Shown: positions 1 to 13,553, numbered from the stretch's first letter. The stretch: DNA of 64,000 bases from Arcuatula senhousia (GCA_963971305.1 OZ020317.1:11984001-12048000), one strand, 5' to 3'. A program made the numbers and translations. The notes: generated by a model not told the origin, from the letters alone.

Positions 1-1010
1 TTAGCCAGTCGACTACATGGGGGTACCAATCTCACTTCAGGGTACCCATCTCTTATCCGCAACTCCTCCTAAACCCCTTGATGGATTTTCATGAAACTTA
101 CACACAATCTTTGTGACATAATGTAGATGTGCACCTACTATTTTAAAATTTGATCAGAATGATTTTTGGGGTTTCCCATAGCAAAACATGGACTTAGCCA
201 GTCGACTACATGGGGGTACCAATCTCTTATCCGCAACTCCTCCTAAACCCCTTGATGGATTTTCATGAAACTTACACACAATCTTTGTGACATAATGTAG
301 ATGTGCACCTACTATTTTAAAATTTGATCAGAACGATTTTTGGGGTTTCCTGTAGCAAAACATGGACTTAGCCAGTCAACTACATGGGGGTACCCATCTC
401 TTATCCGCAAGTCCTCCTAAACCCCTTGATGGATTTTCATGAAACTTACACACAATCTTTGTTACATAATGTAGATGTGCACCTACTATTTTAAAATTTG
501 ATCAGAACGATTTTTGGGGTTTCCCATAGCAAAACATGGACTTAGCCATTCGACTACATGGTGGTACCCATCTCTTATCCGCAACTCCTCCTAAACCCAT
601 TGTTGGATTTTCATGAAACGTACACACAATTGTTGTGAAAAAATGTAGATGTGCACCTACTATTTTAAAATTTGATCAGAATGATTTTATGGGTTTCCCA
701 TAGCAAAACATGGACTTAGCCATTCGACTACATGGGGGTACCCTTCTCTTATCCACAACTCCTCCTAAACCCCTTGTAGATTGTCATGAAACTTTTACAA
801 AATCTTTGTGACATAATATAGATGTGCACCTACTATTTGAAAGTTTGATCAGAATGATTTTGGGGTTTCTCTTATCTGCAACTCCTCCTAAACCCTGTGA
901 TGGATTTTCATGAAACTTACACACAATCTTTGTGACATAATGTAGATGTGGATCTCCTATTTTAAAATTTTATCCGATTAATTTTTTGGGGGGGGGTGGG
1001 GGGTATTTAT
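1..1010 (+). repeat. 174-bp tandem array, about six copies
   Basis: Units begin near 1, 194, 368, 542, 716 and about 866, each starting with a form of TTAGCCAGTCGACTACATGG and running through an ATGGATTTTCATGAAAC segment. The spacing is 174 bp except for the first unit, which carries an extra 19-bp internal duplication; the last two copies are the most diverged and truncated. The array ends in a G-tract and a TTTGTGAGCTG segment. A single diverged relative lies at 15205-15440 and a more distant one near 20170-20340, so this is a dispersed family rather than a local satellite. The array probably continues left of the window. Confidence 0.9.
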
Positions 1011-3788
1011 TTGTGAGCTGCGGCTCACAGTTTTTCTAGTTTTCCGCTAAAATTATTCAAAATAAAAAATCTAAAAATAGCACATTTAGATTTAAACCAA
1101 TCGGCTGGTCACCATGCCCAGCCGAAAGCGACGCTTTATGAGCATATATAAGGGATTGATTTTTTCGAAATTTTTCTTTAAAACAAAAACGGTGGATTGT
1201 AATTTTTATATAAAGGGTCCAGTTTTTTAATTGTCCTAATTTTAAGACCAAAACATATCAATATTTTCATTTTTAAAACAAAAAAGTTTACAGGGGCCAC
1301 ATACGAAAACAAAACTGTGAAATAATCCTTATTGTGCTGTGGCCTGGTGAAGTGTAGACTTTTAGAAGGTGGGCTCACAATGTTTTGTGAATGCTGAAAA
1401 TCTACCTTGGAATTATTGTTGGAAAACTCTAAATTTTTCAAGGCAATGTAAAAAAAAAAACTTATGATAGGCTAAAGATGCCTTCTTTGTTATACCAGGG
1501 AATCATACGCAGGAGTCTTTATTCATATACCATTTAGCAGGAAATTTTCGCAAGGTTTTAATTTTAGTTTTATTTGCGAGGTCAGAGAAATCGCTAAAAC
1601 TAAAGCACGCTGAATTTTATATACTATATGTATTTTACACACTCTTTATTCTGTAAACGTGGATTATTAAAGACCGCCTAAATTAAACACCCCCCCCTTT
1701 TGGATACAAATTGCAAAATTTGCAACTCCCTAAAATTACCTGCTTTACAGTACTTGGGCCCTGTCTTGTTAAAAAAGGGCAGAAAATATACATGTTTACC
1801 CTAATTTATCCTATCCCATTGAATCAAATTAACTCATTAACATTTTGGCATCTTTGTGTTCTTAAGACCATATTTCTCTCACTTTTGGCCAGATTTCACA
1901 AGCTGAAAGTTCAGGTTTATATAATGGCGAAAGTAAATGGGCTGAAGGTGACGAAAAGAATTTTGTTAGAGTTTTCTCAGCTATTACTGAAATCAAAGCA
2001 TCTTGATATTTTGTATGCAGCATTAGTCATAATGATCCCATTGTTCATTCCTTTACCAGATTTGACACACTGAACACAACAGATGTGCTATACTATAGCA
2101 GGCAGGAACTGCTTACTGACTTCCGGAGCACCTGAGTTTACTCTTGACAAGTTGTCACAACTTGAGTTTGTGTTGTTGATATCCATTCCGTTGATTTTGT
2201 GTTTCTTCGTGCTGTTTTTGTTCGTGTTATCGGTTTCGTCGTTGCCCTTTCAGACTTTGACACTTAAATGCTTCGCCCCATTGGTTCCTCTTTGCTTCTT
2301 TCAAGTCAGTAAAGCTAACCTTCTTTCCATTCCGAGTGTTTTGTATGTTATGTTATTAGTAGTCCAGCCTTCTTTAAACAGATTTTTATATATCGCAAAA
2401 AAATCGTGGACGTATAATGGTATGATGCTGTCGTCCTTGTCGTTTGCATTGTCGTCGTTGTCTGTTAGCTTTAGTGTTTCCACAATAACTTTAGTTTTAG
2501 TTATTAAGATTGAAATATATTTACTTTGTCAGGCCTAGTAAGTTAAACAAATTCTCGTCTGATTTGAGCAATTTGTTTAAATTTCTCATATTTTTATATC
2601 TTTTATAAGACTTAATAGGGTGAAAATAGACGATCACAAAACTCTCTTTGTCACAGAACTTACTGAATAGAAAACTATCCAGTCAATAAAGTGGCCGTTT
2701 AATTTATTAAGTGGTATCTCCATTTAAAAGAAGGTTTAAATTTACAGTTGATTAAAAATTGAGAATCTTAATGAAAGGTTCTATTTATTCAGTAATTTAA
2801 AAATTTGGTGGTGGAAAAAAAATTATCGTTTTACATGCATGTGATTTATATTTCCTCGCATGAAACTTGACAATGAGCTCTTTGTATATTTTATGTATAT
2901 TGAGAGTTTGTAAGTTTGGAAGTTGTTTTTAAAAAAATTCTTTTGCATGTTAGTGGTGGACATTTGTGTATTGGGATATATTGACAATTTATATATTAAC
3001 TTGTATTAACAATTTAGTCGTTAGTATGGAATGAAGATTTCAAAACTGTTTACTAAATATTTCCATTGCTTGGATTAAAAATTGAAAATTGGTGATCGAA
3101 AAGTTTAAAAGTTTTGAGTTGAAAGTTTTTACAAAATATTTGGTTGCCTTCCTGATGTTATCAAACGATAGATCAATAGTTTGTCCATTTTTGGATTTTT
3201 ACAAATTATCAGTCTACTGTTGAACATATTTTACTTTGGGAGTGATTTTTGATAAAGGATTTCATTTTAAAGAGATTGTAAAAAACTACCATAATTGGTG
3301 ATTTCAGTCTTCAAAATAAGATTATCTTCAGTGACGATTTTCTATATGTTTTTTTGGAGAAAAAAACTTGTTATAATTATTGTGATAATTGACATTTCTA
3401 TATAAGTTAAAAATAGGAATTAGCACAGTTAGAATTTTTTTTAGTCTTGGATGCGTTGACTTATTTGTCAAAATATATATCTTAAATGTTTGACAGATTT
3501 CATTTGAACTTGATATTAGGATTGTCATCATTCTAATGTTTTACTTTTCTGTCTTGGATATTTATTTGTGAATTTATTTACTTGGAATATTTAGCATAAT
3601 TTACAGAAAATTGGAAGTTTATAACTTTGGACTTTTAGTTTTGGTCGAAATGGAATATTACATAGTATAACATTTACTGTATTGGAATTATATAAACTTA
3701 GACTGATAATGCCTCATTTTCTTCAAACCCTTTCAACATCAATTAATGGATTGTTAAAATCATCAAAAACTTCTCGTCTAAATTACAG
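1011..3788. other. AT-rich stretch, intron or upstream flank
   Basis: Apart from the retroelement-like fragment at 2040-2540 I see no gene here. Open frames are short and lack coding character. The upstream exons of the IQ-motif gene could lie in this stretch or left of the window; none could be identified with confidence. Poly-A and poly-C tracts occur near 1450 and 1690. Confidence 0.5.
2040..2540 (+). repeat. 3'-end fragment of the dispersed retroelement, fused to a GTCGT-type repeat
   Basis: The part from TTTACCAGATTTGACACACTGAA through the GGAACTGCTTACT and TTCCGGAGCACCTGAG segments matches the copies at 40080-40330 (plus), 54116-54390 (minus) and 23340-23600 (minus). Downstream, 2390-2480 carries a GGACGTATAATGGTATGATG segment followed by GTCGT-rich sequence, which is also found near 24310-24370 and 27840-27960. 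The open frames here translate this repeat and are not a host protein. Confidence 0.7.
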
Positions 3789-3935
3789 GAAGCGAGAAAA
3801 GGAGGTTTCGGAACAGGAGAAACTGTTACAGACCCATGAAGAGGTCAAGCATGTCAAATCCACAGAAAAACAACGAATGAAAAACTTCCGTCTCAAACAG
3901 AAAGCTGCATTTAAAATACAGAAAGCATGGAAAAA
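3789..3935 (+). CDS. IQ-motif protein, exon (first one visible)
   Basis: The acceptor is TTACAG at 3783-3788 and the donor GTAAGT starts at 3936. The exon begins with the last base of a split codon and ends in phase 2. It encodes a Glu/Lys/Gln-rich, probably helical segment that ends in an IQ motif (AAFKIQKAWKK). The next exon at 10645 continues it in frame to AWKKYKMRQFG. IQ motifs usually bind calmodulin or myosin-type light chains. The reading frame stays open upstream to 3682, so the acceptor choice is the best guess. I do not recognise the orthologue; the architecture would suit a cytoskeletal or ciliary protein, but that is inference. Confidence 0.75.
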
Positions 3936-4029
3936 GTAAGTGATTCTTTCTTTAGATGGAAATTGCTTGTACACAGGTAAGTTTTGGCAGGATTTCACTG
4001 AGTGAAGAATCTGGGTTATAAAATGGTGA

Positions 4030-4160
4030 ATGTCGGGCGGTGGGCGGGCGGTCAGCCACTTGGTATTTAGTATAAAGCATCAAGGTGGAGGTTCCATAAC
4101 ATTGGATTTAATTTCAATTCTGTTGCTCACCTACTTCCTGTTTAACGGAATCCAATGTAC
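4030..4160 (+). repeat. dispersed intronic repeat with CTCACCTACTTCCTG tail
   Basis: A GGGCGGTGGGCGG-rich start followed by GGTATTTAGTATAAAGC and ending near a CACCTACTTCCTGTTTAA segment. A related stretch lies at 6445-6600 (GATGGGCTGGTGGCAGG start, same CACCTACTTCC tail), with weaker relatives near 5215 and 12735. No terminal repeats were identified. Confidence 0.45.
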
Positions 4161-6639
4161 ATGTATATCCATAAATGTTGCTTGGAATTTTGAAAACAAT
4201 ACAGTGAATGATAATGAATGGTCAAATTGTTGGGGAAAAGTAATGGCTCAATACAAAGAATGACATTAAAATTTTGCACATGGCTTAGAAAAAAGCTTAA
4301 TAATTGGGTTAAAGATTTATAGTCATACATAGCAAGATACCGGTATGCATTCTTTACAAATTGAATTATCTCCCTTTGACCATTTCTCAGTCATGTTATT
4401 ATCAAGTAAAACCTGAGAAAAAATGGGACCCCCCCTTTACTGGAAAGGGTTTCTGTTCTACACAGGCTGTGGAGAAGGGCCTCTTATCTCCAGGTAAATA
4501 ATATGGAAGCCCTTGTATAGTTGGTCTGTCCAAAATTTTGGATTAAAAAGATGCTGGATGATAAAACATTTGATGATATTTATTGTTTTCAGGATTAATT
4601 TGATTGATAAAAAGACTCTTAATATATGTTTTCTGTTTATTTTTGGATTACTTGGGACAATTTGTTTATTGAAAACAAATCTGATCGAAAATAAAACATG
4701 GTTAAGACAAGAAGAATATTTGTACAAATTGAGTTATCCCCCTTTTCTCAGGGTGTTTTTTTTACAAAAATGTCAACTAAAATATCAATGTAATATTAAT
4801 TCATTTCACACTACTTAAGTGTGAAATTTAAAAAAAAAAAACTTTTAGCCATAAAAATAAGGTGCTAACATGCTTTTTTTCTGATGTGTTTTATGATATT
4901 TTTATGCTCATATTGTTCTTGGATAACAAATGAACATAATTTTTTTGTTAAGATCAGGTTTTCTGAAAACCGTCAATACATGTATACATGTCTTCAAAGA
5001 CTCATTATTTTGTTGTCAGCAACTTCTTGCAAGGGTGATATAGGGGTCACTTTGGAACTATCCTTTAAGCTTGCTTTAAATTATACATCCTGTGAATAAC
5101 AAAAAAATTGAACACAGATTAACAGGGAACTGCATGTCACAGTCTCTTGGTAATTGGCATGAAGCTTCCTGACCTATAGTATACTTTATGGTGAAAAGGG
5201 ATTTTATGTCTGTAACTCATCTACTTCCTGAGGCAGTTTGCCAAATATTTTAAGATGCAGGCCACACTGATGTCTTCTATGGTTCAAGACTGGCATTCTA
5301 GTAGTAATTTCTTTTTTTTTAAGTCCAACATTTTGGTATTGATTTTAAAACTTTTGATATATCGTTCACAACTATGAGCAATGTTATATTGTCAGATCTA
5401 CAAAAAAATAGTTTCTTAAAAAAATGTTCCCATTATTTTTTGCTTACCCTTAATCTTTTACAGTTTGTTAAACACTTCAAAAACATTTACAAAGTATATA
5501 TTTTCTTCAATTAAGATACATTTTCTTTTCATTCCTACTTCATTTGAAGTGGCATTTTGTACAATATGACTTATTATTAAAGCATAATATTTAAATCATT
5601 ACATATTTGCATAGCTTAAGCCTTTTTTCCTATCACTCCCCCAAAACAGAAGAGGCTCTTTGTTCTCAAGGTCCTGATTAAATCTAAAGGTCTTAATTTC
5701 AATTTTAATTGAATCCTTGATATAATGAGGCTGTTGTATTGAAATTTTTTTTTAAATTTTGACATTATGGTTGTAATCAAAAACTTTTTTGTATTTATTC
5801 GAACAAATATTGTTTTCATGACTTTATTATTAATGTTTTAAGTTATAAAGGTCTTTGTGTGATTGCGGTTCATTTAAAATTTTTAACATCAAAGTAGACT
5901 TTAGTTTGTGCATTTTTTTTTTCATTTTTGGAAATATTTTATCTTACATTTGTATAAAGAATCACATTGGTTTCTGAATAATTTTACATATACGTCTATT
6001 TTGTAATTTGGAGATCTTATTCATGGAATATGACTGTTTATCTTGACCGTACCTAAAGGATAAATAGATTCAAATGTTTTGATATATTTGTTACATGTAT
6101 TATACAAATTAAGGAATAACTTAGTGAAATTTTTAGGAAATTCATAGGTAAACTCTTATTTGTACAAATTTAGGAATATTTAATTCAGGGAAATTCAACA
6201 ATATCCAGTTTTAACTTTATTTGTGTTGAAATGACTGGAATAATATTCTGGTGTAAACTAACCAATCTGAATGTAGAACATTGAAACTAACACAGATATT
6301 ATTTATGGGATTTTGAATATTGTTTAAGTTAACTAAAGTTATAAAGGTACATATATTGATAAAAATGTAACATGTACATGTATACAGTGTATTGACTATT
6401 GGCTGGATTTTTATGTCTTGCATGTAGTGAAAAAAAATGATTATAAAATGATGGGCTGGTGGCAGGTGGGTGTGGGAAACATTTTTAAAACAGTTTTCTC
6501 GGTGAGCTACTTAAATCTCAGTCTCTCCATATTTGGTATGAGGTCCAATATATATGGTGTGGTTCAATATGGGTCTGTCACTCACCTACTTCCAGTTCAA
6601 TGATTTTTATGGCCTGACCACATATGTGGATTGGCCATA

Positions 6640-7480
6640 TAGTTTTACCCTTGTCTGTCCGTCCTTCCATCTGTAACACTTTGGTTAAGTTTTTGGTTAA
6701 GGTCCATTACTCGGATACTAGATGTTGGGGGTCAATGATATTTCACCACCAGATAAGTCTTGGGTAGGGCTACACGACCCACTTGAAATTAGGTCACTGT
6801 GACCTATATTTTATGCATGAATGACTTCGGTTAAGTTCTTGGTTAAGGTCCACAACTTGGATACCAGATATTGGGGGACAATGATATATCACCACTAGTT
6901 ATGTCTTTGGTACAGTTGACGCCACCCACTAGAATTTAGGTCATTGTGACCTATATTTTACGCATGAATGACTTTTGTTAAGTTCTTGGTTAAGGTCCGT
7001 ATCTTGGATACTACATGTTGTTGGTCAATGGTATTTCACCACAAGATGTGTCCTGGGGAACATGACACCACCCAATAGAAATTGGGTCACTGTGACCTAT
7101 ATTTTATGCATGAACTACTTTGGTTAAGTTCTTGGTTAAGGTCTATAACTTGGATACTAAAGATGTTGGGGGTCAACGATATTTCATCTCTAGATGTGTC
7201 TTGGGTAATGTGACACAACTTACTAGAAATAGGTCACTATGACCTATATTTTACACATGAATGACTGATTTAGTTTTTTGATAAGGTCCATATCTTGAAT
7301 ACTACATGTAAGGGGTCGTGATATTTTGCTACTAGATGAGTCATGGTAACACAGAACCACCCACCAGTTAATAGGTCACTGTGGCCTATATTTTACACAT
7401 GAACAGTTTTGATTAATTTCTTGATAAAGTCCATATTCCAGGTAATACACATTGAGGATGAATGATATTTCAAGAACAGG
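6640..7480 (+). repeat. tandem array, unit about 150 bp, with a GTCC microsatellite head
   Basis: After a CTGTCCGTCCTTCC-type start, units recur with TTAAGTTCTTGGTTAAGGTCC, GATGTTGGGGGTCAATGATA and AGGTCACTGTGACCTATATT segments near 6690, 6835, 6985, 7125 and 7260, with a degraded unit near 7400. The unit length drifts around 130-160 bp. The array lies in the intron between the exons at 3789-3935 and 10645-10782. A short leader rich in GTCC followed by a tandem core resembles the non-autonomous Helitron-like elements known from bivalves, but no diagnostic ends were identified. Confidence 0.75.
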
Positions 7481-8820
7481 AGGGCCATCCTGTGGCTCAT
7501 AGACACATTTTCTAGTAATATATCTATTTTCAACTTTGAACAGACTTATATTATCTTACTAAAGAAATCTTTTTCACAAACATTCAGCTTGAAGTTTATG
7601 CTGTTAAGCCTTTATGTTTTATATGGGATTAGACAATTTGATGATTTAACAATATAAATTACAGAATACAAATTTATTCTTTTAAGTTTTGCATGTGATA
7701 TATTCATGATTTTAGGGATTAAATGCTTAAATTATGTAATTTGATATAAATTCCATCTATGGAGAAACTGATATTTTGAGAGCTTAAAATTAAATTAATG
7801 GGATATGCCATATCTAAGGTTTTTTATAGGAACACTGCAAGCCAAGATTTAAATTTTTCATTTGATGTCCTGGCAATATCACAGATTTTAAAGTTTTTTA
7901 AGACATATTTTAATAAATATAACTGATTCTAAATAAACAGACTTTCCTATGGGTTTAAATTTCTTGAGTTAAAGATAAAAACACGATAAGAAGTGTTTTT
8001 ACCTTAAACATAAAAAAACGAAAAAATTCTAAATACTTGTATTTTACGAATACTTCCAAATGATAAACAATGGATCAAATTTCAGCAAAATATAGCAAAT
8101 TGTGTTAATTGAACATTTTATAATTAAAATTTGAAATAATTGGATGGATTTTGCTTAAATTTTGCATACAGGATTATTTTAAAATGTCATCAAAAGCGTA
8201 AGTTATGTTATCAATGCTTAAAATGAAAAAAAATCTTTTACTGCAGTTAAAACATATTTTATTGCCAATTAAAGCGTATGGGATTTGACATCTTACTTCA
8301 GTAGTCTTTTACTGTAATGAACTTAACTATCTTTCAATAAATCTGATTTGTGATAAAAACTGGGATCAGCTTGCAAAAGTTGTAAAATTCCAACAAATAT
8401 ATGATGTCAGCAAGCCAAAATACAGTATAGCAGGTTATTTTCGCTTATTTCGTGGGTCAACATAAACAGCGATAATATAAATCCAGCAAAAATATTTTAA
8501 CACATAATCATATACAAACACACTCGCAAGCTGCGAAATAAAACCTGCAAATTTTTTCCACATAACTAATCCCACAAAAATCGTGAAAAATAACCTGCTT
8601 TATGGTATCTTATCTTCTAAGAAGACATATTTGATTGTTTTAAAATAAATACAGTTTAATGTTATCATAAAAAATGTCCCATTTCACATACATAAATAAT
8701 GTGACAGCTTGGAAATCCTTTTTTATTTTGCCTCCTTAAATTTTGTATGTCCCATCTACAACGGTTCATGTCTGTTTGTCTGTCTGTCCGTCTGTCCATT
8801 TGTCCACCTGTCCCAAATGT
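7250..8820 (+). repeat. 1.57-kb tandem duplication, copy A
   Basis: This segment repeats as copy B at 8828-10590. Matching landmarks include CATCCTGTGGCTCATAGACA (7478 and 9070), the TGATATTCATG-type AT-rich stretch, AACACACTCGCAAGCTGCG, and the closing CTGTTTGTC/GTCCGTCTGTCC microsatellite. Copy A lacks the 204-bp insertion found in copy B and so preserves the empty site (TTTGATGTCC near 7861). The breakpoints fall inside a monomer of the preceding array, which suggests unequal recombination between monomers. Confidence 0.85.
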
Positions 8821-8827
8821 TATGATA

Positions 8828-10590
8828 TTTTACACATGAATGACTTTGATTTAGTTTTTTGATAAGGTCCATATCTTGAATACTACATGTAAGGGGTCGG
8901 TGATATTTTGCTATTAGATGAGTCTTGGTAACACAGAACCACCCACCAGTTAATAAGTCACTGTGGCCTATATTTTACGCATGAACAGTTTTGATTAATT
9001 TCTTGATAAAGTCCATATTCCAGGTAATACACATTGAGGATGAATGATATTTCAAGAACAGGAGGGCCATCCTGTGGCTCATAGACACATTTTCTAGTAA
9101 TATATCTATTTTCGACTTTGAACAGACTTATATTATCTTACCAAAGAAATCTTTTTCACAAACATTCAGCTTGAATTTTATGCTGTTAAGCCTTTATGTT
9201 TTATATGGAATTAGACAATTTGATGATTTAACAATATAAATTACAGAATACAAATTTATTCTTTTAAGTTTTGCATGTGATATATTCATGATTTTAGGGA
9301 TTAAATGCTCAAATTATGTAATCTATTAAAAATTCCATCAATGGAGAAACCGATATTTTGAGAGCTTAAAATTAAATTAATGGGATATGCCATATCCAAG
9401 GTTTTTTATGGGAGCACCACAAGCCAAGATTTAAATTTTTCAGTTGAGTGGCTCCCGCAGGGTTAAAAACGACCTGCGACCTGAGGGCTTTTAAAGGGCG
9501 ACTTCCGACCTACACTTCATAAAATGGACCTATGCCAAAAAACAACCTGCGACCTCCTCCAAAATATGCCTTTTAAAAGCGACCTTGCGACCTCAGCCCC
9601 CTTTTAAAAGTGACCTTGCGACCTGAGGGGGTTACCCTGCGGGAGCCCCAATTGATGTCCGGGCGATATCACAGATTTTAAAGTTTTTTAAGACATATTT
9701 AAATAAATATAACTGATTCTAAATAAACAGACTTTCCTATGGGTTTAAATTTCTTGAGTTAAAGATAAGAAGTGTTTTTACCTTGAACATAAAAAACGAA
9801 AACTTCTAAATACTTGTATTTTACAATACTTCCAAATGATAAACAATGGATCAAATTTCAGCAAAATTTAGCAAATTTTTATAATTAAAATTTGAAATAA
9901 TTGGATGGATTTTGCTTAAACTTTGCATGCAGGATTATTTAAAAATGTCATCAAAAGCGTAAGTTATGTCATCAATGCTTAAAATGAAAAAAAATCTTTT
10001 ACTGCAGTTAAAACATATTTTATTGCCAATAAAAGCTTATGGGATTTGACGTGAGCAATAATCTTACTTCAGTAGTCTTTTACTGTAATGAACTTAACTA
10101 TATATATCTTTCAATTTCTTTGAATAAATCTGATTTTGTGATGAAAACTGGGATCAGCTTGCAAAAGTTGTAAAATTCCAACAAATATATGATGTCAGCA
10201 AGCCATAATACCTTATAGCAGATTATTTTTGCTTATTTTCGTTGGGTCGACATAAACCGCAATAATAAATCCAGCAAAATTATTTTAACACAAATCATAT
10301 ACAAACACACTCACAAGCTGCGAAATAAAACCTGCAAAATTTTTCCACATTACTAATCACACAAAAATCGTGAAAAATAACCTGCTTTATGGTTTCTTAT
10401 CTTCTAAGAAGACATATTTGATTATTTTAAAATAAACAGAGTTTAAAGTTATCATCAAAAATGTCCCATGTGACAGCTTGGAAACCTATTTTATATTGCC
10501 TTCTTAAATTTTGTATGCCCCATCTACAACAGTTCATGTCTGTTTGTCTGTTTGTCCGTCTGTCCATTTGTCCGCCTGTCCCAAATGTAA
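8828..10590 (+). repeat. 1.57-kb tandem duplication, copy B
   Basis: Second copy of 7250-8820, with scattered substitutions and small indels plus a MITE at 9448-9651. It ends in the same GTCCGTCTGTCCATTTGTCC tract, about 55 bp before the acceptor of the exon at 10645, so the duplication extends almost to a coding exon without including it. Confidence 0.85.
9448..9651. mobile_element. 204-bp MITE with GACCT-rich interior
   Basis: The left end GTGGCTCCCGCAGGGTTAA and right end TTACCCTGCGGGAGCCCCA form imperfect terminal inverted repeats. TTGA is present on both sides (9444-9447 and 9652-9655) and once at the empty site in copy A near 7861. The interior repeats forms of GCGACCTTGCGACCT and holds no open frame. 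It inserted after the surrounding 1.57-kb duplication. Confidence 0.8.
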
Positions 10591-10644
10591 TGAGATAGGG
10601 CACATAATGTCTTATAGACATATTTTTATTGTTTTTTACTTTAG

Positions 10645-10782
10645 ATACAAAATGCGACAGTTTGGAATCCTGACAATTGCCAAACAGTCAATTCACCAGC
10701 TACAAACAGAGGCTGGTGCAGAGGAATTTCAGAAACAGATTGCAGCACTGACCATTCAGTTAGCATGGAGGAAATACTACAG
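10645..10782 (+). CDS. IQ-motif protein, second visible exon
   Basis: The acceptor is TTTTTTACTTTAG and the donor GTAGGT starts at 10783. The exon enters and leaves in phase 2, matching both neighbours. It completes the first IQ motif (YKMRQFG follows AWKK), continues with a helical segment and contains a second IQ core (AALTIQLAWRKYYR). The following exon supplies the basic end, RRKLLR. Two IQ motifs about 45 residues apart suggest two calmodulin or light-chain sites. Confidence 0.85.
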
Positions 10783-12090
10783 GTAGGTCAAGGTTCAAGG
10801 TAGTTTGTCTACAGGGGTCAGAGTTCAACATTTTTGCATGTGGATAAAAAAATGTTTGAAGGATCTACTAATCTTATATATGGTATATTGAATGTTGGTA
10901 ATCTAAAACAAGATGGCATCCAAGTTGTATTTTGTTATTTTGCTTGTGTAAAACTGATATTCAGTTTTTTCTGATGAAACTGTTGCAAACTTTGCTTCAA
11001 TTATAGTCATTTTACAATGAAAATGTATGTTTTCAAATATGAACTTAACTTACAATACAGAAAATAATGAGATGTGGAATAAGTTTAGGCAACACAGCCC
11101 ACAATCAAGCAGCAATTCAGAAAAACCACAATGGACACCCGCCAGTAGCCTTCAACATAAGGCCAGCAGGCGCTGCTTGAAGTTCTGCAATTGGCCCATG
11201 GTCTATATAAAATGCAAATAATTCAAATCCAGCCATGAAATAGTCACAGATAGATCCCCTTCTTAAGCATGGAACAGGAAACATTAAAAAGAAAAGTACA
11301 AACAAAAGCTTTGTCAAAGATTCCTGGCTATATACAAAGTTATGTTTTTGTTACAACTACCAAGAGTGTCTTTATGTTTTGAAAGTTTCGATTCTTGTAT
11401 TTTGCCCTTAGAATAAGATAAGCTTTAACTATAGCTAGCACAATTTAGAATTATTCTTCAAAATATATTTTTAAAAAGTATAATGTACATGATGTACACT
11501 TACAAGGTTCAAAAGGTCATTCATTCTCATATTACACAGGTGAGCCTCTTGTTTAGATTCAGTTGAAGTTACTTCCCTTTAAATTAAACTTTTTAAAAGT
11601 ATTAATTACCTAATCTCTTGTTTAAGATTAAAATCTACTTTTAATTTGAAAGAAAATCTGAGACTAAAACTGAAAAGGAATTTAAGACATAATTGATTGA
11701 TTATTTGAATAACAATTTTCACGGTGTGGGTTTTACATTGTTTTTTAAGTGCAATGATTCGTAATATGGTGGTTATTTGGTCACTAGGGGGCACTGAATA
11801 TTAGATTACATATATAATTAATTTTTGTATTGATAAAACGTTATTTTTGTTATGATGGATATTATTTATGATAGGAAAATATCACTTAAGGTTAGAAATT
11901 TTGTTTTAAAAGTTTTATTTTTCTAAGTTCCATTTGATGAAGATTTGATCATTTTCTGTTACATGAATATAAAGTTTTCACCAAATTGTTAATTGCTTAA
12001 TAAATATGCAATCACACACACAAATTTTCCTTTTACAGAGTTACATTATAAGTTAGGAATTTTATCTGAAATACAGGGCTGGCCAACCTC

Positions 12091-12289
12091 AGGGGTTCAA
12101 ATAAGCACTGGTCAGAGGTCCAGCACTTTTCATTTTTGGTTCAGGACCTTTTAAAAATTTGCAAAAGTTCTGGACCTGCTTTATTTATAGTAACTTCTAT
12201 TGAGGACTTTTTAATGTCATCAGATTGACCTTCAACCTTTTATTCCAAAAGGTCCTGGACCTTTAGTTCAAATGCTGATTTGAACCCCT
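12091..12289. mobile_element. 199-bp MITE-like inverted-repeat element
   Basis: The ends AGGGGTTCAAAT and ATTTGAACCCCT are inverted repeats of each other. The interior contains several GGTCC/GGACC motifs (GGTCCAGCACTTTT, GGTCCTGGACC) and no open frame. It lies in the intron between 10782 and 14702. The target duplication could not be resolved. Confidence 0.6.
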
Positions 12290-13289
12290 ACAACCTTCCT
12301 GATTTTCATATCTTTACTTTATAGTTAATATAACATGAAACCTCACAGAAATAACTTTCAACCCTTTTTCGAAATTTTATAAGTTGACAGCTTGGGAAAT
12401 TAACACTCTTACATTATTAATATTGTTGTAGAAAAAAAGTAATATGTTCTGAACCAACCGTAAAGCAACTAATTTTCTCATTTTGTGATGGACAGAAATT
12501 ATGAAAGTAAAATGTTGCTAGTAAACCATTTATGTTGCCTACAACTTGTTGCAAAGTGATATTTAAGACTGGGGTCACTTTGGTACTATCTGTGGTTTTG
12601 CAATGTCCTGCCTTGTCCTCTGATGTCAGAAAAATTTCTCTCACATTTTTCGGAGCAAACTAAATGTCACAGCCCAATCATATTTTGCAGCTCCATTCTA
12701 TATAAATATGTTATGGTGAAAAGCAAATTTATGCCTGTAACTCTTTTACTTCTTGTTAACCCAATATTTTAAGACACAGGCAACACGGAAGACCCCCATT
12801 CCTAGTTTAATTATCAAAAGCTTACTTCCAAGGATTCATGAAATCAAATAGCTGCAGACACTTACTTCCTGTTTCTGAGCTGACTTGGACTTTTTGAATG
12901 ATAAGAAATAGGCAACTACTTCTTCTGAAGCGATTGATTTCAAATTTGGTACACAGCTAAAGTATATATGATTGGGTTGTATGTAAAGTTCCTCCCTTTA
13001 TAAGGTCAGTTTGGCATTTACTTCCTGTTTTATGAATGATTAAGTGGGGGCATTCATAGAGCAACTTAGTAACCTCTTGTTATAACTTGGTGCCATTTTA
13101 TAAAGTGATCACTTATTAATGATTAAATGATTTTTGTTCTCCTTGCAATGGAAATGGGATAAGATGCATCACTTTAATTGAAACAGCACTCTGTACTAAA
13201 AAATCTTCTTAAAAAATTATCTAGAACATGTAAACAACTGATTTCCAAATCCTATGTATATCTCTTATGAAACTAAATTGCTTCCTTGT

Positions 13290-13553
13290 ATGTGTGTATG
13301 TGTGTTGGTGTTTAACCCTTTATCAACGAACCTGGGCCATGTAGGGTGGTCAGTTTTTAATGGTGGAGGAAATGGGATTACCAGGAGGAAACCACAGACA
13401 AACCTAATCACCTACAGTTGGGGAAGTCCCTTTTTCTTTAAATACAAACGGGACTTAAACACCACCTGAGAGGTGACACTTGATAGGCTAGTGATCAATA
13501 GTGTGGTATTTAAACCAGCACCTTAGACCACTTGGCCACCCAGCCCCCTGCTC
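13290..13553 (-). repeat. tRNA-derived SINE-like unit
   Basis: Read on the minus strand from about 13546, the sequence shows an A-box-like TGGCCAAGTGG and, about 25 bp further, a B-box-like GGTTTAAATACC, then a body ending near a TTAACCC segment at about 13315. The body contains GGTGGTTTCCTCCTGGTAAT-type sequence. The intact A-box/B-box order supports a Pol III-derived head. It is a diverged copy in an intron. Confidence 0.5.
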
